DNA from: JANLSE01 sp038214135
GTDB taxonomy: Bacteria; Chloroflexota; Chloroflexia; Chloroflexales; Roseiflexaceae
Assembly: GCA_038214135.1 (NCBI GenBank)
Contig: JBBQSD010000081.1
Span: forward strand, 1 to 27,336
Direction of reading: 5' to 3'
DNA: 27,336 nt
Below the pieces are notes generated by a model. That model was given only the letters and a program-made list of their open reading frames with translations, ran no database searches and had not been told where the DNA came from. Numbering within the stretch: position 1 is the stretch's first letter; each line of letters starts with the position of its first letter. Shown here piece by piece: positions 9,401-16,561 of the stretch. A program made the position numbers and the translations under genes.

Positions 9401-9513
9401 GCTGGGTTCTCGTGTCGGTAGAGCAACTTGATCTCGACACAGGGCCGGGGTTGCTTACGATCATCCGTGATATCACGGAGCGCAAGCGGAAAGAAACAGA
9501 TGACAAGCAGTAA
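6433..9513 (+). CDS. CheB-CheR-PAS-PAS hybrid chemotaxis-type signalling protein
   Basis: The protein has 1026 residues from ATG 6433, with AGGTG at 6422-6426; an in-frame GTG at 6424 lies inside that site. A CheB methylesterase domain (about 48-235) has the Ser57 (GASAGG), His86 (VQHLAPDH) and Asp178 (GMGNDG) triad. A CheR methyltransferase (about 250-510) follows, with FFRDP, the SAM loop GCSTGEEAYS (around 357) and SCRNLLIYL. Residues about 698-778 form a long coiled coil of heptads (EELQSANEELQSVNEE). Two PAS domains follow (about 785-900 and 910-1022), ending in DITERK. There is no receiver domain before CheB and no kinase domain after the PAS pair, so output must go through the methyl-transfer domains or a partner kinase. 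Its last codons overlap the start of the wrecked kinase gene by 14 nt, which points to an original operon. Confidence 0.95.
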   Translation: MTEPKPPRSRRKSTRPGPELQPPNDAAGLGWADIPAEPDAPAALPEIRFPIVGVGASAGGLAAFEAFFSAMPATSESGMAIILVQHLAPDHKSILTDLVKRYTLMRVFEAKHGMVIQPNCVYIIPPNRELTLLNGTLHLIEPTAPHSQRMLIDVFFHSLAEDQRERAICVVLSGMGNDGTLGVRAIKAAGGMIIAQDPDTTAYDGMPRSAIATGMVNYVLPPATIPAQLFSYVAQAFGTRPHPPTIPAPSVQGTLAKICVVLRAQTGRDFSQYKENTLIRRVERRMGLHQIEQASDYLQYLQHQPAEVEALFRDLLIGVTSFFRDPEAFGVLETLVIPRLFAARHPDTQVRVWVCGCSTGEEAYSLAILFQEHLETLKQPIKVQIFATDLDGHAIELARSGSFPASIAADMTPGRLERYFIQDAENGRYRACRVIRDLLIFSAQDVIGDPPFSRLDMISCRNLLIYLNMDLQKKLIPLFHYALNPHGVLFLGTSETIGEFVTLFTPVDRTWKIYVSHADIPGAARPALSSIAPRSVEGAIHPQRLGVTRQSGDQRNLRMLTEQTLLAHIDVVGVLVTEQGDILHIFGRTGNYLEPAPGDAALNILAMAREGLRRELTIALHKAIAQHEPIHYPGLRVRTNGSFSSVNLTVRPVVSHVDGIALADLFLVILEEVPPESPVLPDQAISADQRTPAAIADQRIAALEQELQANEEYLQTALEEMETSNEELQSANEELQSVNEEIQSTNEELETSKEELQSVNEELATINAELQHKVTDLLRANNDMNNLLAGTGVGTLFVDFQLRIARFTPSITQIINIIQTDIGRPVSDIVSNLRGYDRLIGDVQMVLESLIPQEMEVQNRVGAWYLMRIRPYRTLDNVIEGAVITFIDITQRKQIEAALVSSEAKFAKAFRASPDGLVISRRADGAILDVNDSWEQMVGYSRLETLEHSLLELKLFVNPDDWQQIIARLQDQESLHNRELEIRHKSGQARWVLVSVEQLDLDTGPGLLTIIRDITERKRKETDDKQ

Positions 9514-10010
9514 TGATGCGCCTGAAGGCTCCCCACCAGCCAACCGAGGGCAATCCCTGCGCCAACGGGTGGAGGAGAGCCTTCGAGTATCTGATGCAGA
9601 TGATCTGGAGGCACGTACACCTGAGCAGATCAGGAGCTCGCTGCATGAGTTGAATGTGCATCGGATTGAGCGAGAGCAATATCGCATTATTGCAGGATGC
9701 CCTGCCACCGCATGGGTATCGCTTGGATGTTGCCCGCGATGGCAACGAGGCACTTGCACGCGTGCGCAATATTCAGCCAGCACTGATTCTGATGGACATC
9801 CAGCTACCATATATGAGCGGGATCGAAGTCATTCGGCAGATGCGCGCCAACGATCTGCTGCGCCATATCCCAATCATGGCACTGACAGCGCTCGCGATGC
9901 CGGGAGATCGTGAGCGCTGCCTGGATGCAGGTGCAAATGACTACCTGGCCAAACCGGTCAGCATGTATACACTACTCGCGAAGATCGCGGCCCAGTTGCA
10001 GCGGCACTAA
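9500..10010 (+). pseudogene. PAS-kinase leader fused out of frame to a response-regulator receiver
   Basis: Starting at ATG 9500, 14 nt inside the CheB-CheR gene, one frame encodes a leader typical of PAS sensor kinases: QSLRQRVEESLRV, then TPEQIRSSLHELNVHRIE. That homology stops near 9670, and the frame runs on as low-quality sequence to 9913. In another frame, from about 9672 to 10010, a receiver domain appears: SNIALLQDALPPHGYRL, the phospho-acceptor Asp in LILMDIQLP, MALTAL and the conserved Lys in YLAKPVS. It lacks its first beta strand and the acidic pair that binds magnesium. The simplest reading is an internal deletion in a kinase/receiver gene pair or hybrid kinase that removed the PAS and catalytic parts and shifted the frame. 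An ATG at 9654 could still make a 118-aa receiver fragment, but without the acidic pair it should not be phosphorylated normally. Confidence 0.72.
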
Positions 10011-10049
10011 GCATCAGCCTGCGGTTGGTCAATCTTCATCATCTTGCCG

Positions 10050-12446
10050 TTACTTCGCCCGAAACAGGCGTGCGAACAACTGGCGCATAAGCGCTTTGCG
10101 CACATCTGGCCATTGGGCGGCTGGTTGGCCATCTGGCCGGTGATCGGGGCGATAGCGTTCGGCCTCGTAGGCAGATGCAATCCTCCGCACAGTGTCACGT
10201 TGTTCTGGCAATTGCTGGGCCACTATTTCCGCATATTCGCGCGGCGTGACATGTTCCTCATGGCCAATGCCAGCCCAACCTCCGAGGCGCGTTAGCCGTG
10301 CATAGGCCGCCGCTGTTGAGGAAAGGCCGCGCAACTGCAACTGCAGAAACAGGAGAAAGCCAAGCACCGCAACAACAAGCGTGCCGATGGTACTACCGCC
10401 AATGATCAGCAGGCGCAGGCGATCGGCTGCATCGCGCTCAGCGATCTCGCGGCGCACACGCTCAAGATCGCCAGCATTCTCGCCAGCCAGTTGCTCCTCA
10501 CGTTCACGAATACGCCGCAGGATCGCCTCTGGGTCGCTCAACTGATTCGAGACATCACCAGAACTCTGCACCGGATCTTCCTGATCACTTGGCGGTAATG
10601 CAGGGCGAACTGGCGCGATAGCATAGGGGGCCGGGGTCGGCTCGAAACGCTGCCAGCCATAGCCAGGAAAGTAGATCTCCACCCACGAATGCGCCACGCT
10701 CTCACGGATCACCCATTCACGGGTATCGGGATCGAGCGCCCCGCCAGCATAGCCCTGCACCCAGCGGGCTGGCACATCCACGGCGCGCAGCAGCACAACC
10801 ATTGCCGAAGCGAAATCATCGCAATAGCCACGCTGCGAATTGAACAGGAAATAATCAACCCAATCACGGTCATCGGGTGGGGCCGGGCGCTGTTCATCAT
10901 AGGGAAATGCACGCAGATAGGCCTGAATCGCCAGTGCTTGATCATATGGTGTGGTTGCCTGGGCCTGTGCCACAATCGTGCGGGCCTGTTCGCGCACCCG
11001 TGGCGGCAGGGTATCCGGCAGTTGCAGATACGATGCCCGCACCCATGTGGGGTAGCCAGTGCCGGCCCCACGCAAACTGCGCTCATCAACCGTCGAGAAA
11101 TAGGTCGAAATCGTGTAGGTGCTGGTCTCTTCCAGCGGCACCTGTGCCACCACCGATGATGTTTCCGTATAGTTTGGCACCAGGTTGCCATTCTGGTCAG
11201 AAAGAACACCATGCTGCAACAACACCGGCACGCCAGCGCTGGCAAATTGGCCGCCAATCATCAGCAGGCCATCGGTGCGTGGCTGGGTAAGCGTGACGGT
11301 CTGGGTCACAACTTCCCGAGCGCGCAGTTCCGTCTGAATTGGCTGCTCGTTTGCTGAAATGAAGGTACGAGCCTGTTCAGCGGTTGCCACATTCAGCGTC
11401 GCACGGGCGCGTTCGCCAACGGTATTCTGCCAGTTATGGCCACTATATTTATCGAATGCGACGGCCCGCCAATATTCATACTTGGGCGAGCGAATCCGCA
11501 TCACCACCGAATCGCTCAGGGTGCGTGGCCCACCCACGCGCACGCCACGGGTTGCAAAACTCCCGCTTGTGCCAGGCGGCGCATTGATCGTACTGAAGGC
11601 ATCCTGCCAACTCTCACGCAACGCGGCAAATGGGGTTCGCAGTATTCGCCAGGCCTGCTGCGCCTGGGCGCTCGTGACAGTACCAGGCAGGAAGCTGGTC
11701 ACAACCACCAGAATGATCGAGAACAGGCCAGCAGCGAACACGGCACGCCATAACAACAGCGACGGAAACTCGATCTGTGCCGCCCGCCACAGGCGCTGCT
11801 GCACCGCCAGGTTCTGATAGACGAGTAACAGCAGTGCGGCTGCCAGAAACATAAAGAACAGCTGGGTTGGCTTTGGGTAGATAAACGTATAGTTGATCAG
11901 GACGATGGCGGCACTTGGGATGACGGCCAGCCATGTACGGTTCGAGCGGAAGATCAGCCAGCCAGTGGCATAGCCAAGCAACCACATCAGCAGCGCCAGC
12001 GTGACCACAAACAGAACGATATCCTCGCCGCGCCCGCCAGCCTGCAAAATCCGCAACCAGATCAGCACCCGCAGCGCGATTTCGGTTGCCTGTTCGCTCC
12101 AGGTATTCAAGCGCGCAGCCAGATCGGCCCCGAACTGCTCCGTCACCTGGGCTGTCAGCGTTGGCCCAACCCGCACGATTGTCCACGCCAGCCCCAATGC
12201 GCCAGCCAGCAGATGCGCCAACCAGCCAGGCAGCCAGGCCAGCCGTGCAAACACAACCCCAACGAAAAAGGCAGGCAGAACCAGGCTCATAATAATCTCG
12301 ACACCAGTGGCCCAATTGGCATCGATCAGGCTCTGTGCGACACTCCATAGCATCAGCAAGGCCAATAGAACACCAGGCACAACCATGCCCAGCTCATAGC
12401 GCTGATACCAGGACGTTGGGCGAGTGGCGGGAGTCGTGACAATCAT
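10050..12446 (-). CDS. TgpA-type membrane transglutaminase-like protein
   Basis: The protein has 798 residues; ATG 12446 is preceded by TTAGGT at a spacing of about 9. The N-terminal half (about 15-235) has six or so membrane segments, as in the DUF3488/TgpA family. An extracytoplasmic transglutaminase core follows, with Cys542 in RGYCDDFASAMV and His586 in VAHSWVEIYFPGYGW. The third position is Glu602 in FEPTP, where Asp is common. A charged linker (about 640-680, RIREREEQLAGENAGDLERVRR), one membrane helix (about 685-708) and a cytoplasmic C-terminal domain of the DUF4129 kind complete it. Such proteins are generally cysteine proteases or amidases acting outside the membrane. The usual partners (a MoxR ATPase and a DUF58 protein) are not adjacent in this window. 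It is convergent with the kinase/receiver remnant, with a 39-bp gap and no obvious terminator. Confidence 0.92.
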   Translation of the reverse strand: MIVTTPATRPTSWYQRYELGMVVPGVLLALLMLWSVAQSLIDANWATGVEIIMSLVLPAFFVGVVFARLAWLPGWLAHLLAGALGLAWTIVRVGPTLTAQVTEQFGADLAARLNTWSEQATEIALRVLIWLRILQAGGRGEDIVLFVVTLALLMWLLGYATGWLIFRSNRTWLAVIPSAAIVLINYTFIYPKPTQLFFMFLAAALLLLVYQNLAVQQRLWRAAQIEFPSLLLWRAVFAAGLFSIILVVVTSFLPGTVTSAQAQQAWRILRTPFAALRESWQDAFSTINAPPGTSGSFATRGVRVGGPRTLSDSVVMRIRSPKYEYWRAVAFDKYSGHNWQNTVGERARATLNVATAEQARTFISANEQPIQTELRAREVVTQTVTLTQPRTDGLLMIGGQFASAGVPVLLQHGVLSDQNGNLVPNYTETSSVVAQVPLEETSTYTISTYFSTVDERSLRGAGTGYPTWVRASYLQLPDTLPPRVREQARTIVAQAQATTPYDQALAIQAYLRAFPYDEQRPAPPDDRDWVDYFLFNSQRGYCDDFASAMVVLLRAVDVPARWVQGYAGGALDPDTREWVIRESVAHSWVEIYFPGYGWQRFEPTPAPYAIAPVRPALPPSDQEDPVQSSGDVSNQLSDPEAILRRIREREEQLAGENAGDLERVRREIAERDAADRLRLLIIGGSTIGTLVVAVLGFLLFLQLQLRGLSSTAAAYARLTRLGGWAGIGHEEHVTPREYAEIVAQQLPEQRDTVRRIASAYEAERYRPDHRPDGQPAAQWPDVRKALMRQLFARLFRAK

Positions 12447-12474
12447 TGCGTGTACCTAACGTAAATAGAACCGA

Positions 12475-12645
12475 GTATTCAGGAGTCAGGAGTCAGAAGT
12501 CAGAATTGAGAACCCATAACCAGTATTCAGGAGTCAGGAGTCAGAAGTCAGAATTGAGAACCCATAACCAGTATTCAGGAGTCAGAATTGAGAACCCATA
12601 ACCAGTATTCAGGAGTCAGGAGTCAGGAGTCAGAACCCATAACCA
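12475..12645. repeat. 48-bp higher-order tandem repeat built on the heptamer (family A)
   Basis: There are four tandem copies. Copies 1 and 2 (12475-12522 and 12523-12570) are identical 48-mers. Copy 3 (12571-12604) is 34 bp, lacking exactly two 7-bp steps. Copy 4 (12605-12645) is 41 bp. Each copy starts GTATTC, holds one to three AGGAGTC-type heptamers and ends in GAACCCATAACCA. Length differences in multiples of 7 point to slippage within the inner repeat. The array lies just upstream of the transglutaminase start on the minus strand. Confidence 0.95.
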
Positions 12646-12654
12646 AGAACCCAT

Positions 12655-12681
12655 GTAGGGTGCAGACCTATGTGTCTGCCC
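12655..12681. repeat. Imperfect palindrome GCAGAC/GTCTGC (family D)
   Basis: GTAGGGTGCAGAC pairs with GTCTGCCC across a 6-nt loop, with one bulge. It directly follows the 48-bp array. Confidence 0.6.
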
Positions 12682-12787
12682 GAGAACTAAGAACCGCCAT
12701 CCTCCTGCTACGCTGACCATCTCCCAACTTCCAATGAAAGAAGGGCCAGAGTCAACAATAATGTACCACAATTGTTGAGTAGTTGCA

Positions 12788-12818
12788 GCCATCAGCTTTC
12801 AGTTTTCAGCTCTCAGGA
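12788..12818. repeat. AGCTTTCAG-like repeat (family B copy)
   Basis: CATCAGCTTTCAG, TTTTCAG and CTCTCAGG run in tandem. They resemble 2611-2644. The rest of the 12447-13042 gap holds only repeat-family material, with no gene I can support. Confidence 0.5.
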
Positions 12819-12848
12819 GCGCGCTCCAATCAGCCACCAATACTGTTC

Positions 12849-12985
12849 GATCACAGCCGTGGCATGCCCAACGGATGCTGCCGGACCACTAATATCGCTT
12901 GCGGGTCGGGTACCCTCTGGGTGCCGCAGCGCCTGGCCGCTCGGAAGGTGCCGGAAACCAGGTGCCCTCTAGGCGGGAATGGTTT
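12849..12985 (-). repeat. Interspersed element, copy 1 (family E)
   Basis: On the minus strand it reads GCACCTTCC, then GCGGCCAGGCGC (12929-12940), a 13-nt spacer, GGGTACCCGACCCG (12902-12915), and later GGCATGCCACGGCTGTGATC (about 12849-12868). The same modules in the same order, with the same 13-nt spacer, occur at 23773-23811. It lies downstream of the caspase-TIR gene. Confidence 0.75.
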
Positions 12986-13042
12986 CTGGCGAAAGAGCAG
13001 CGGCATCCTAATAGAACTATTGTAGCACACGCGCCTCCTGGC

Positions 13043-14281
13043 TCACCAGCGTGGCAGCGGGTCATGCAGCGCCCGGATCAATCGTTCGTACTCGCGCTCG
13101 GCGCGTTGTGGGTTACTCAGATTAATGCCAGTGAGTGCGCTGATACTAAGCGGCAGGCGGCTATCCTCAATTGGTGTGGCTTTCAGTGGAATGACGCGAG
13201 CAGTTCGCTCTTGAATGCCAAGATTCTGCGCCAAGATTGCCTGGGTGTAAGCCCAGTTATTCGCAAGATAGGCATCGGAAAGCACCACCAGCGTTCGCTT
13301 CGCCTGTGTGATTGCCCGCTCCAGATTGACGATCCTGTAAACTCCTGGCTCCTCAACATCACCAGAAACACTGACACGTAGTCCAGCAGCCTTCAGGCGC
13401 GGCACAAGCGAACTCCACACCCAAGCCGCATCGGGATCACTATCGACATAACTGATATAGGCGTCATAGCGAAAGCCATCGGGATCAGCTGCAATCACAC
13501 CCTTTTGCCCACCGGCATACAGGGCGATTGGGAAGTTCGTTTCCATATCCGAGCGGAACACAGGATGCTGAACAGGCTTCTCGGCTGTCACACGTGGCTG
13601 CACATATTCAAATAGATCAAAAATCCGAATTAGACCATCATCGCTGGCCACGCCACCACGCAGGCCTAACAGAAGATGCGCAGTGAAAACACTATTGCGC
13701 TCGCCCGTCCAGGAGAGTTCATCGCTGCGTGATGATGCCAGAATCACGCGCCCGCGCCCCTTCGAAAGCGCCGTGTAGGCCTGATCACTCAACCCGGATT
13801 TCATCACCAGTTCCGCAACATCCTTGGGCTGGCCGATTCCGCCAGCATGGCAGCAATCCAGAATAATCAGCACACGCTGGGCGGTGATCCGTTGCAGTGC
13901 CCTGGTGAATTCAGCACTCGAGATCGCACTCACTGCCAGCGCAGCCTCCGAGCGATTATCGTACTCGAATGGGATCAGATATTCGCCAGCATAGGTGCCC
14001 TGCTCGATCTGCCCGCCATGGCTTGAAATATAGCAGATAACTGTTGATTCGGCGGAGGCGCGTGCCGCCAGCGTCCCAAGCGCCGCAAGAATCGCCGGTT
14101 TCGTTGCCGCCCCATCGATCAGGGATTGCACATGCTGCGGATCATAGCCACAATAGGCTGGATCAACCAACAGCTTCGCCGTGTCTTCAACATCGTTCAA
14201 CACACTGATCGGCAAGGGCCGGACGCGCTGGTAGTTGGCGATCCCGATCAGCAGCGCATGGCCATGTTCAAAGATAGGCAT
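13043..14281 (-). CDS. Caspase-like (peptidase C14) protease fused to a TIR-type domain
   Basis: The protein has 412 residues. ATG 14281 is chosen because AAGGAG (14290-14295) lies 8 nt upstream; a frame start at 14302 would precede that site. Residues about 5-255 form a caspase/metacaspase fold: HALLIGIANY at the start, the catalytic His88 in ISSHGG and Cys144 in LDCCHAGG, followed by ILASSRSDELSW. A short linker leads to a TIR/SEFIR-like domain (about 271-390) that begins RYDAYISYVDSD. At the position where TIR NADases carry Glu in the S-x-W-C-x-x-E motif, this protein has NNWAYTQ with Gln347. It is therefore more likely an assembly or recognition module than an NADase; this is inference. 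There is no signal peptide or membrane helix. Caspase-TIR fusions suggest cell-death or anti-phage roles by family analogy, but no partner gene is present here. Confidence 0.92.
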   Translation of the reverse strand: MPIFEHGHALLIGIANYQRVRPLPISVLNDVEDTAKLLVDPAYCGYDPQHVQSLIDGAATKPAILAALGTLAARASAESTVICYISSHGGQIEQGTYAGEYLIPFEYDNRSEAALAVSAISSAEFTRALQRITAQRVLIILDCCHAGGIGQPKDVAELVMKSGLSDQAYTALSKGRGRVILASSRSDELSWTGERNSVFTAHLLLGLRGGVASDDGLIRIFDLFEYVQPRVTAEKPVQHPVFRSDMETNFPIALYAGGQKGVIAADPDGFRYDAYISYVDSDPDAAWVWSSLVPRLKAAGLRVSVSGDVEEPGVYRIVNLERAITQAKRTLVVLSDAYLANNWAYTQAILAQNLGIQERTARVIPLKATPIEDSRLPLSISALTGINLSNPQRAEREYERLIRALHDPLPRW

Positions 14282-14371
14282 ATGCGGGGCTCCTTCTGAC
14301 AATTCTATCGTAACGATTCAACCAATTTCATCGAATCTCAATAAATACTGAACAAACCCCCTTCACAAATC

Positions 14372-14400
14372 ATTACAACTTGTGTAGTATACGATCTATC
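14372..14400 (+). promoter_or_regulatory. Weak promoter-like pair in the caspase/M23 divergent gap
   Basis: TTCACA (14372-14377) and TAGTAT (14395-14400) are 17 bp apart on the plus strand in an AT-rich stretch. The leader to the M23 gene would be about 280 nt and would cross three palindromes. The site at 14651 is better. Confidence 0.25.
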
Positions 14401-14486
14401 CCCGTTTTCATACAAGGTGCGTAATGAGTCGACGAACCAGGGTATGACGGATTCTTCTGCAATGGACGACCCTGCACATGCATCCG

Positions 14487-14650
14487 GTAGGGCGCATCAA
14501 TGTGTGCGCCCGCATTGGGCAGCACAACGCCATCATCGTGGGCAGACACATCGGTCTGCCCCTACGCCATGACCGACATGGATCGTGGTGCAGAACATTC
14601 CGTCACACCCGATGGCCATCATCATGGGCGAACACGAGGTTCACCTCTAC
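14487..14650. repeat. Three GGGC...GCCC palindromes (family D)
   Basis: Three hairpins follow each other: 14487-14512 (arms GGGCGCA/TGCGCCC), 14538-14565 (GGGCAGAC/GTCTGCCC) and 14625-14650 (GGGCGAAC/GGTTCACCTC, imperfect). Each right arm tends to end in CCTAC or CTCTAC. CGCCAT, CCATCATCGTGG and CCATCATCATGG spacers repeat between them. They fill the divergent gap between the caspase-TIR and M23 genes; no gene is seen there. Confidence 0.75.
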
Positions 14651-14679
14651 TTGCACAACTCCGCCTCCTCCGCTATACT
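14651..14679 (+). promoter_or_regulatory. Promoter predicting a leaderless M23 mRNA
   Basis: TTGCAC (14651-14656), a 17-bp spacer and TATACT (14674-14679) form a strong sigma-70-type pair. Transcription would begin near 14686, one or two bases before the tandem ATGs at 14688 and 14691. No Shine-Dalgarno sequence precedes them. The -35 box directly abuts the right arm of a palindrome. Confidence 0.6.
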
Positions 14680-14687
14680 CCCCGCCG

Positions 14688-16487
14688 ATGATGCAACGTT
14701 TATCTAACTTCATATTGATCATGGCCCTGCTGGCCGTCGCCCTGGCTGCCTGTACGCCCGTACCTGCACCACCAGCGCCAATCCGTGATGACAGCCCGAC
14801 ATCCGCTATTCCATACCCAACGACCAACGCCACTGCCACGCTACCCGCTGTTGCAAGAACGACCGAATCGCCAACAACTCCTGTTCCAACGGCGCCTCCT
14901 GGGGCAACGGCCACACCTGTGCCAGCATCATTCTTTGATGACAAGCGCCTGCTCTATCAGCCCAATTTCTATATTCCAGAAATCCAGGCATTCCTTGATC
15001 AACAACCTGGTAGCCTGAAATCCATGCGCTTCCAGGTTGGCGGCCAGCGCTCCAGCCTGGCAGATATAATCGTCGGCCAGGCCGTGTATTATGGTGTGAA
15101 TCCACAGGTGATACTGGCGCTTCTGGAGAGCCAGAGTGGCCTGATCTCCGATCCAGCGCCATCGGGGGATCAACTGGGCTGGGCGGTTGGCTTCCGTGGC
15201 GATAATGGCAACTGGCGCGGCGTGCAGGGCCAGATCCGCTGGGCGATTCGCCAGATGTTCTATGCGCGGCGCGATTACCTAACAAATGTGCCGTTGACCT
15301 ATGCCGATGACTCGACGGCTGCGCCGTTGGCTGGCTGGACTCTTAGTGAATATACGCTTGCCCGCGTGCTGGCAGCAACAACGACACCAGGGAATGTGGC
15401 TGGTAGGATGCAGCGCTTTCGTCAGGCATTCACCAGCCTGTTTGGCGATCCGCGCCTGGCACCGAACGATTGGCCAACACCAAGCAAACCATTCCTGCAC
15501 TGGCCGATCAGCAAATTCGTGCCGATCAGCTCATTCTTCGATCACGATGCGCCATTCCTCAGCCGCGATCTACAGGGATCGGTGGTGACATACTGGGGCC
15601 GCACGGAGACGAACCCTGCCTTTGCCTATGATGGCCACGATGGCTGGGATTATGCTGCCGCTGCACCAGATAAAGCCCTTGCCGCTGCCGCTGGAACGGT
15701 AATCTTTGCTGGTAATGCCGATGATGGCTGTGCAACACAGGCCGTTATTCTGGATCACAGGAATGGCTACCGAACCCTGTACTGGCATCTCGCCAGGGTC
15801 GATGTCGAGAGCGGGCAGGCAGTCAAAACCGGCGATACCCTGGGCGTGATTGGCGAGAGTGGTTGCTCGTTGGGCCCACACCTACATTTTGGCACCCAAT
15901 TCCTCGGGCGCGGTATTGATCCATATGGTTGGTGCGGCAAGGGCACCGATCCATGGCAGGCCAACCCATCCGGCGTACAGAGCATCTGGCTGTGGGCAGA
16001 TCGGCCAACGCCCTGTGGCCCGCCACCAGTCGGCGCTGTCGTTGTCGATAGCACTAGGCCTGGGTTTACCCAAATTGGCAAGGATTGGCAGCAGGCTGAG
16101 AGTGGCTATGCTGGTGGTGCCGAGTTTACCGCATCGCTGCGCGGAGCAAGCATCCGTGAGCCATGGCACCTGCGCCCACTGCGCAGCCCGGCCGTCGCAA
16201 TCTGGCAGGCCACCATCCCCACAGCAGGGCGCTATCGCGTGCTGGCCTACCTGCCATATGCGCTCAGCGGGCTGGATGATTCGCGCCGTACTGAGTATCG
16301 CGTGCGGCATGGCCAAGAGGAGACCCTGGTGATAATCGATGCCCAAACCTATGCAAACGATTGGGCCGACCTGGGCACCTACGAATTCAGAGCGGGCGAG
16401 CAGAGCGTCGTCATCCTCAGCAACCAGACGGAAAGTGATCGCCTGAGTGTCTGGGCCGATGCGGTTATGTGGTTGCCAGTCGAATAA
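14688..16487 (+). CDS. M23 metallopeptidase lipoprotein with golvesin-like C-terminus
   Basis: The protein has 599 residues from the first of two tandem ATGs. Residues 1-21 are a lipoprotein signal peptide with the lipobox LAAC (Cys22), so the mature protein is a lipid-anchored surface protein. A Pro/Thr/Ala-rich linker (about 25-85) follows. Residues about 105-250 are helical, with YGVNPQVILALLESQSG recalling a lytic transglycosylase or glucosaminidase fold (Glu147 as possible acid). The M23 (LytM) domain spans about 290-420, with His317/Asp321 in GHDGWD and His398/His400 in GPHLHFG, the complete zinc set. Residues about 455-599 match a golvesin C-terminal-like beta-sandwich (DSTRPGF, WQATIPTAGRYRVLAYLP, VWADAVMW). 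The likely role is cleavage of peptidoglycan cross-bridges or peptides at the cell surface. The promoter at 14651 predicts a leaderless transcript. Confidence 0.92.
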   Translation: MMQRLSNFILIMALLAVALAACTPVPAPPAPIRDDSPTSAIPYPTTNATATLPAVARTTESPTTPVPTAPPGATATPVPASFFDDKRLLYQPNFYIPEIQAFLDQQPGSLKSMRFQVGGQRSSLADIIVGQAVYYGVNPQVILALLESQSGLISDPAPSGDQLGWAVGFRGDNGNWRGVQGQIRWAIRQMFYARRDYLTNVPLTYADDSTAAPLAGWTLSEYTLARVLAATTTPGNVAGRMQRFRQAFTSLFGDPRLAPNDWPTPSKPFLHWPISKFVPISSFFDHDAPFLSRDLQGSVVTYWGRTETNPAFAYDGHDGWDYAAAAPDKALAAAAGTVIFAGNADDGCATQAVILDHRNGYRTLYWHLARVDVESGQAVKTGDTLGVIGESGCSLGPHLHFGTQFLGRGIDPYGWCGKGTDPWQANPSGVQSIWLWADRPTPCGPPPVGAVVVDSTRPGFTQIGKDWQQAESGYAGGAEFTASLRGASIREPWHLRPLRSPAVAIWQATIPTAGRYRVLAYLPYALSGLDDSRRTEYRVRHGQEETLVIIDAQTYANDWADLGTYEFRAGEQSVVILSNQTESDRLSVWADAVMWLPVE

Positions 16488-16489
16488 CC

Positions 16490-16530
16490 CGAGTATCCAG
16501 GAGTCAGGAGTCAGGAGTCAGAATCGAGAA
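16490..16530. repeat. Heptamer array (family A) after the M23 gene
   Basis: CGAGTATCC is followed by three AGGAGTC-type units and then AGAATCGAGAACAAGAACC. The module order is the same as at 12475. It begins 3 nt after the stop codon at 16487. Confidence 0.85.
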
Positions 16531-16561
16531 CAAGAACCAAAACTGGAACAAGGCACACCGT

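Noticed and set aside
11614..12348. 244-codon alternative minus-strand frame within the transglutaminase gene
   Set aside because: It is Trp/Arg/Gly-rich with out-of-frame character; the overlapping frame has the membrane helices and catalytic motifs.
12475..12645. CRISPR array
   Set aside because: Units are directly abutting with no unique spacers, differ by 7-bp steps, and no cas gene is present.
13043..13480. TIR domain acting as an NADase
   Set aside because: The expected Glu is Gln347 and the preceding Cys is Ala, so catalysis is not supported.
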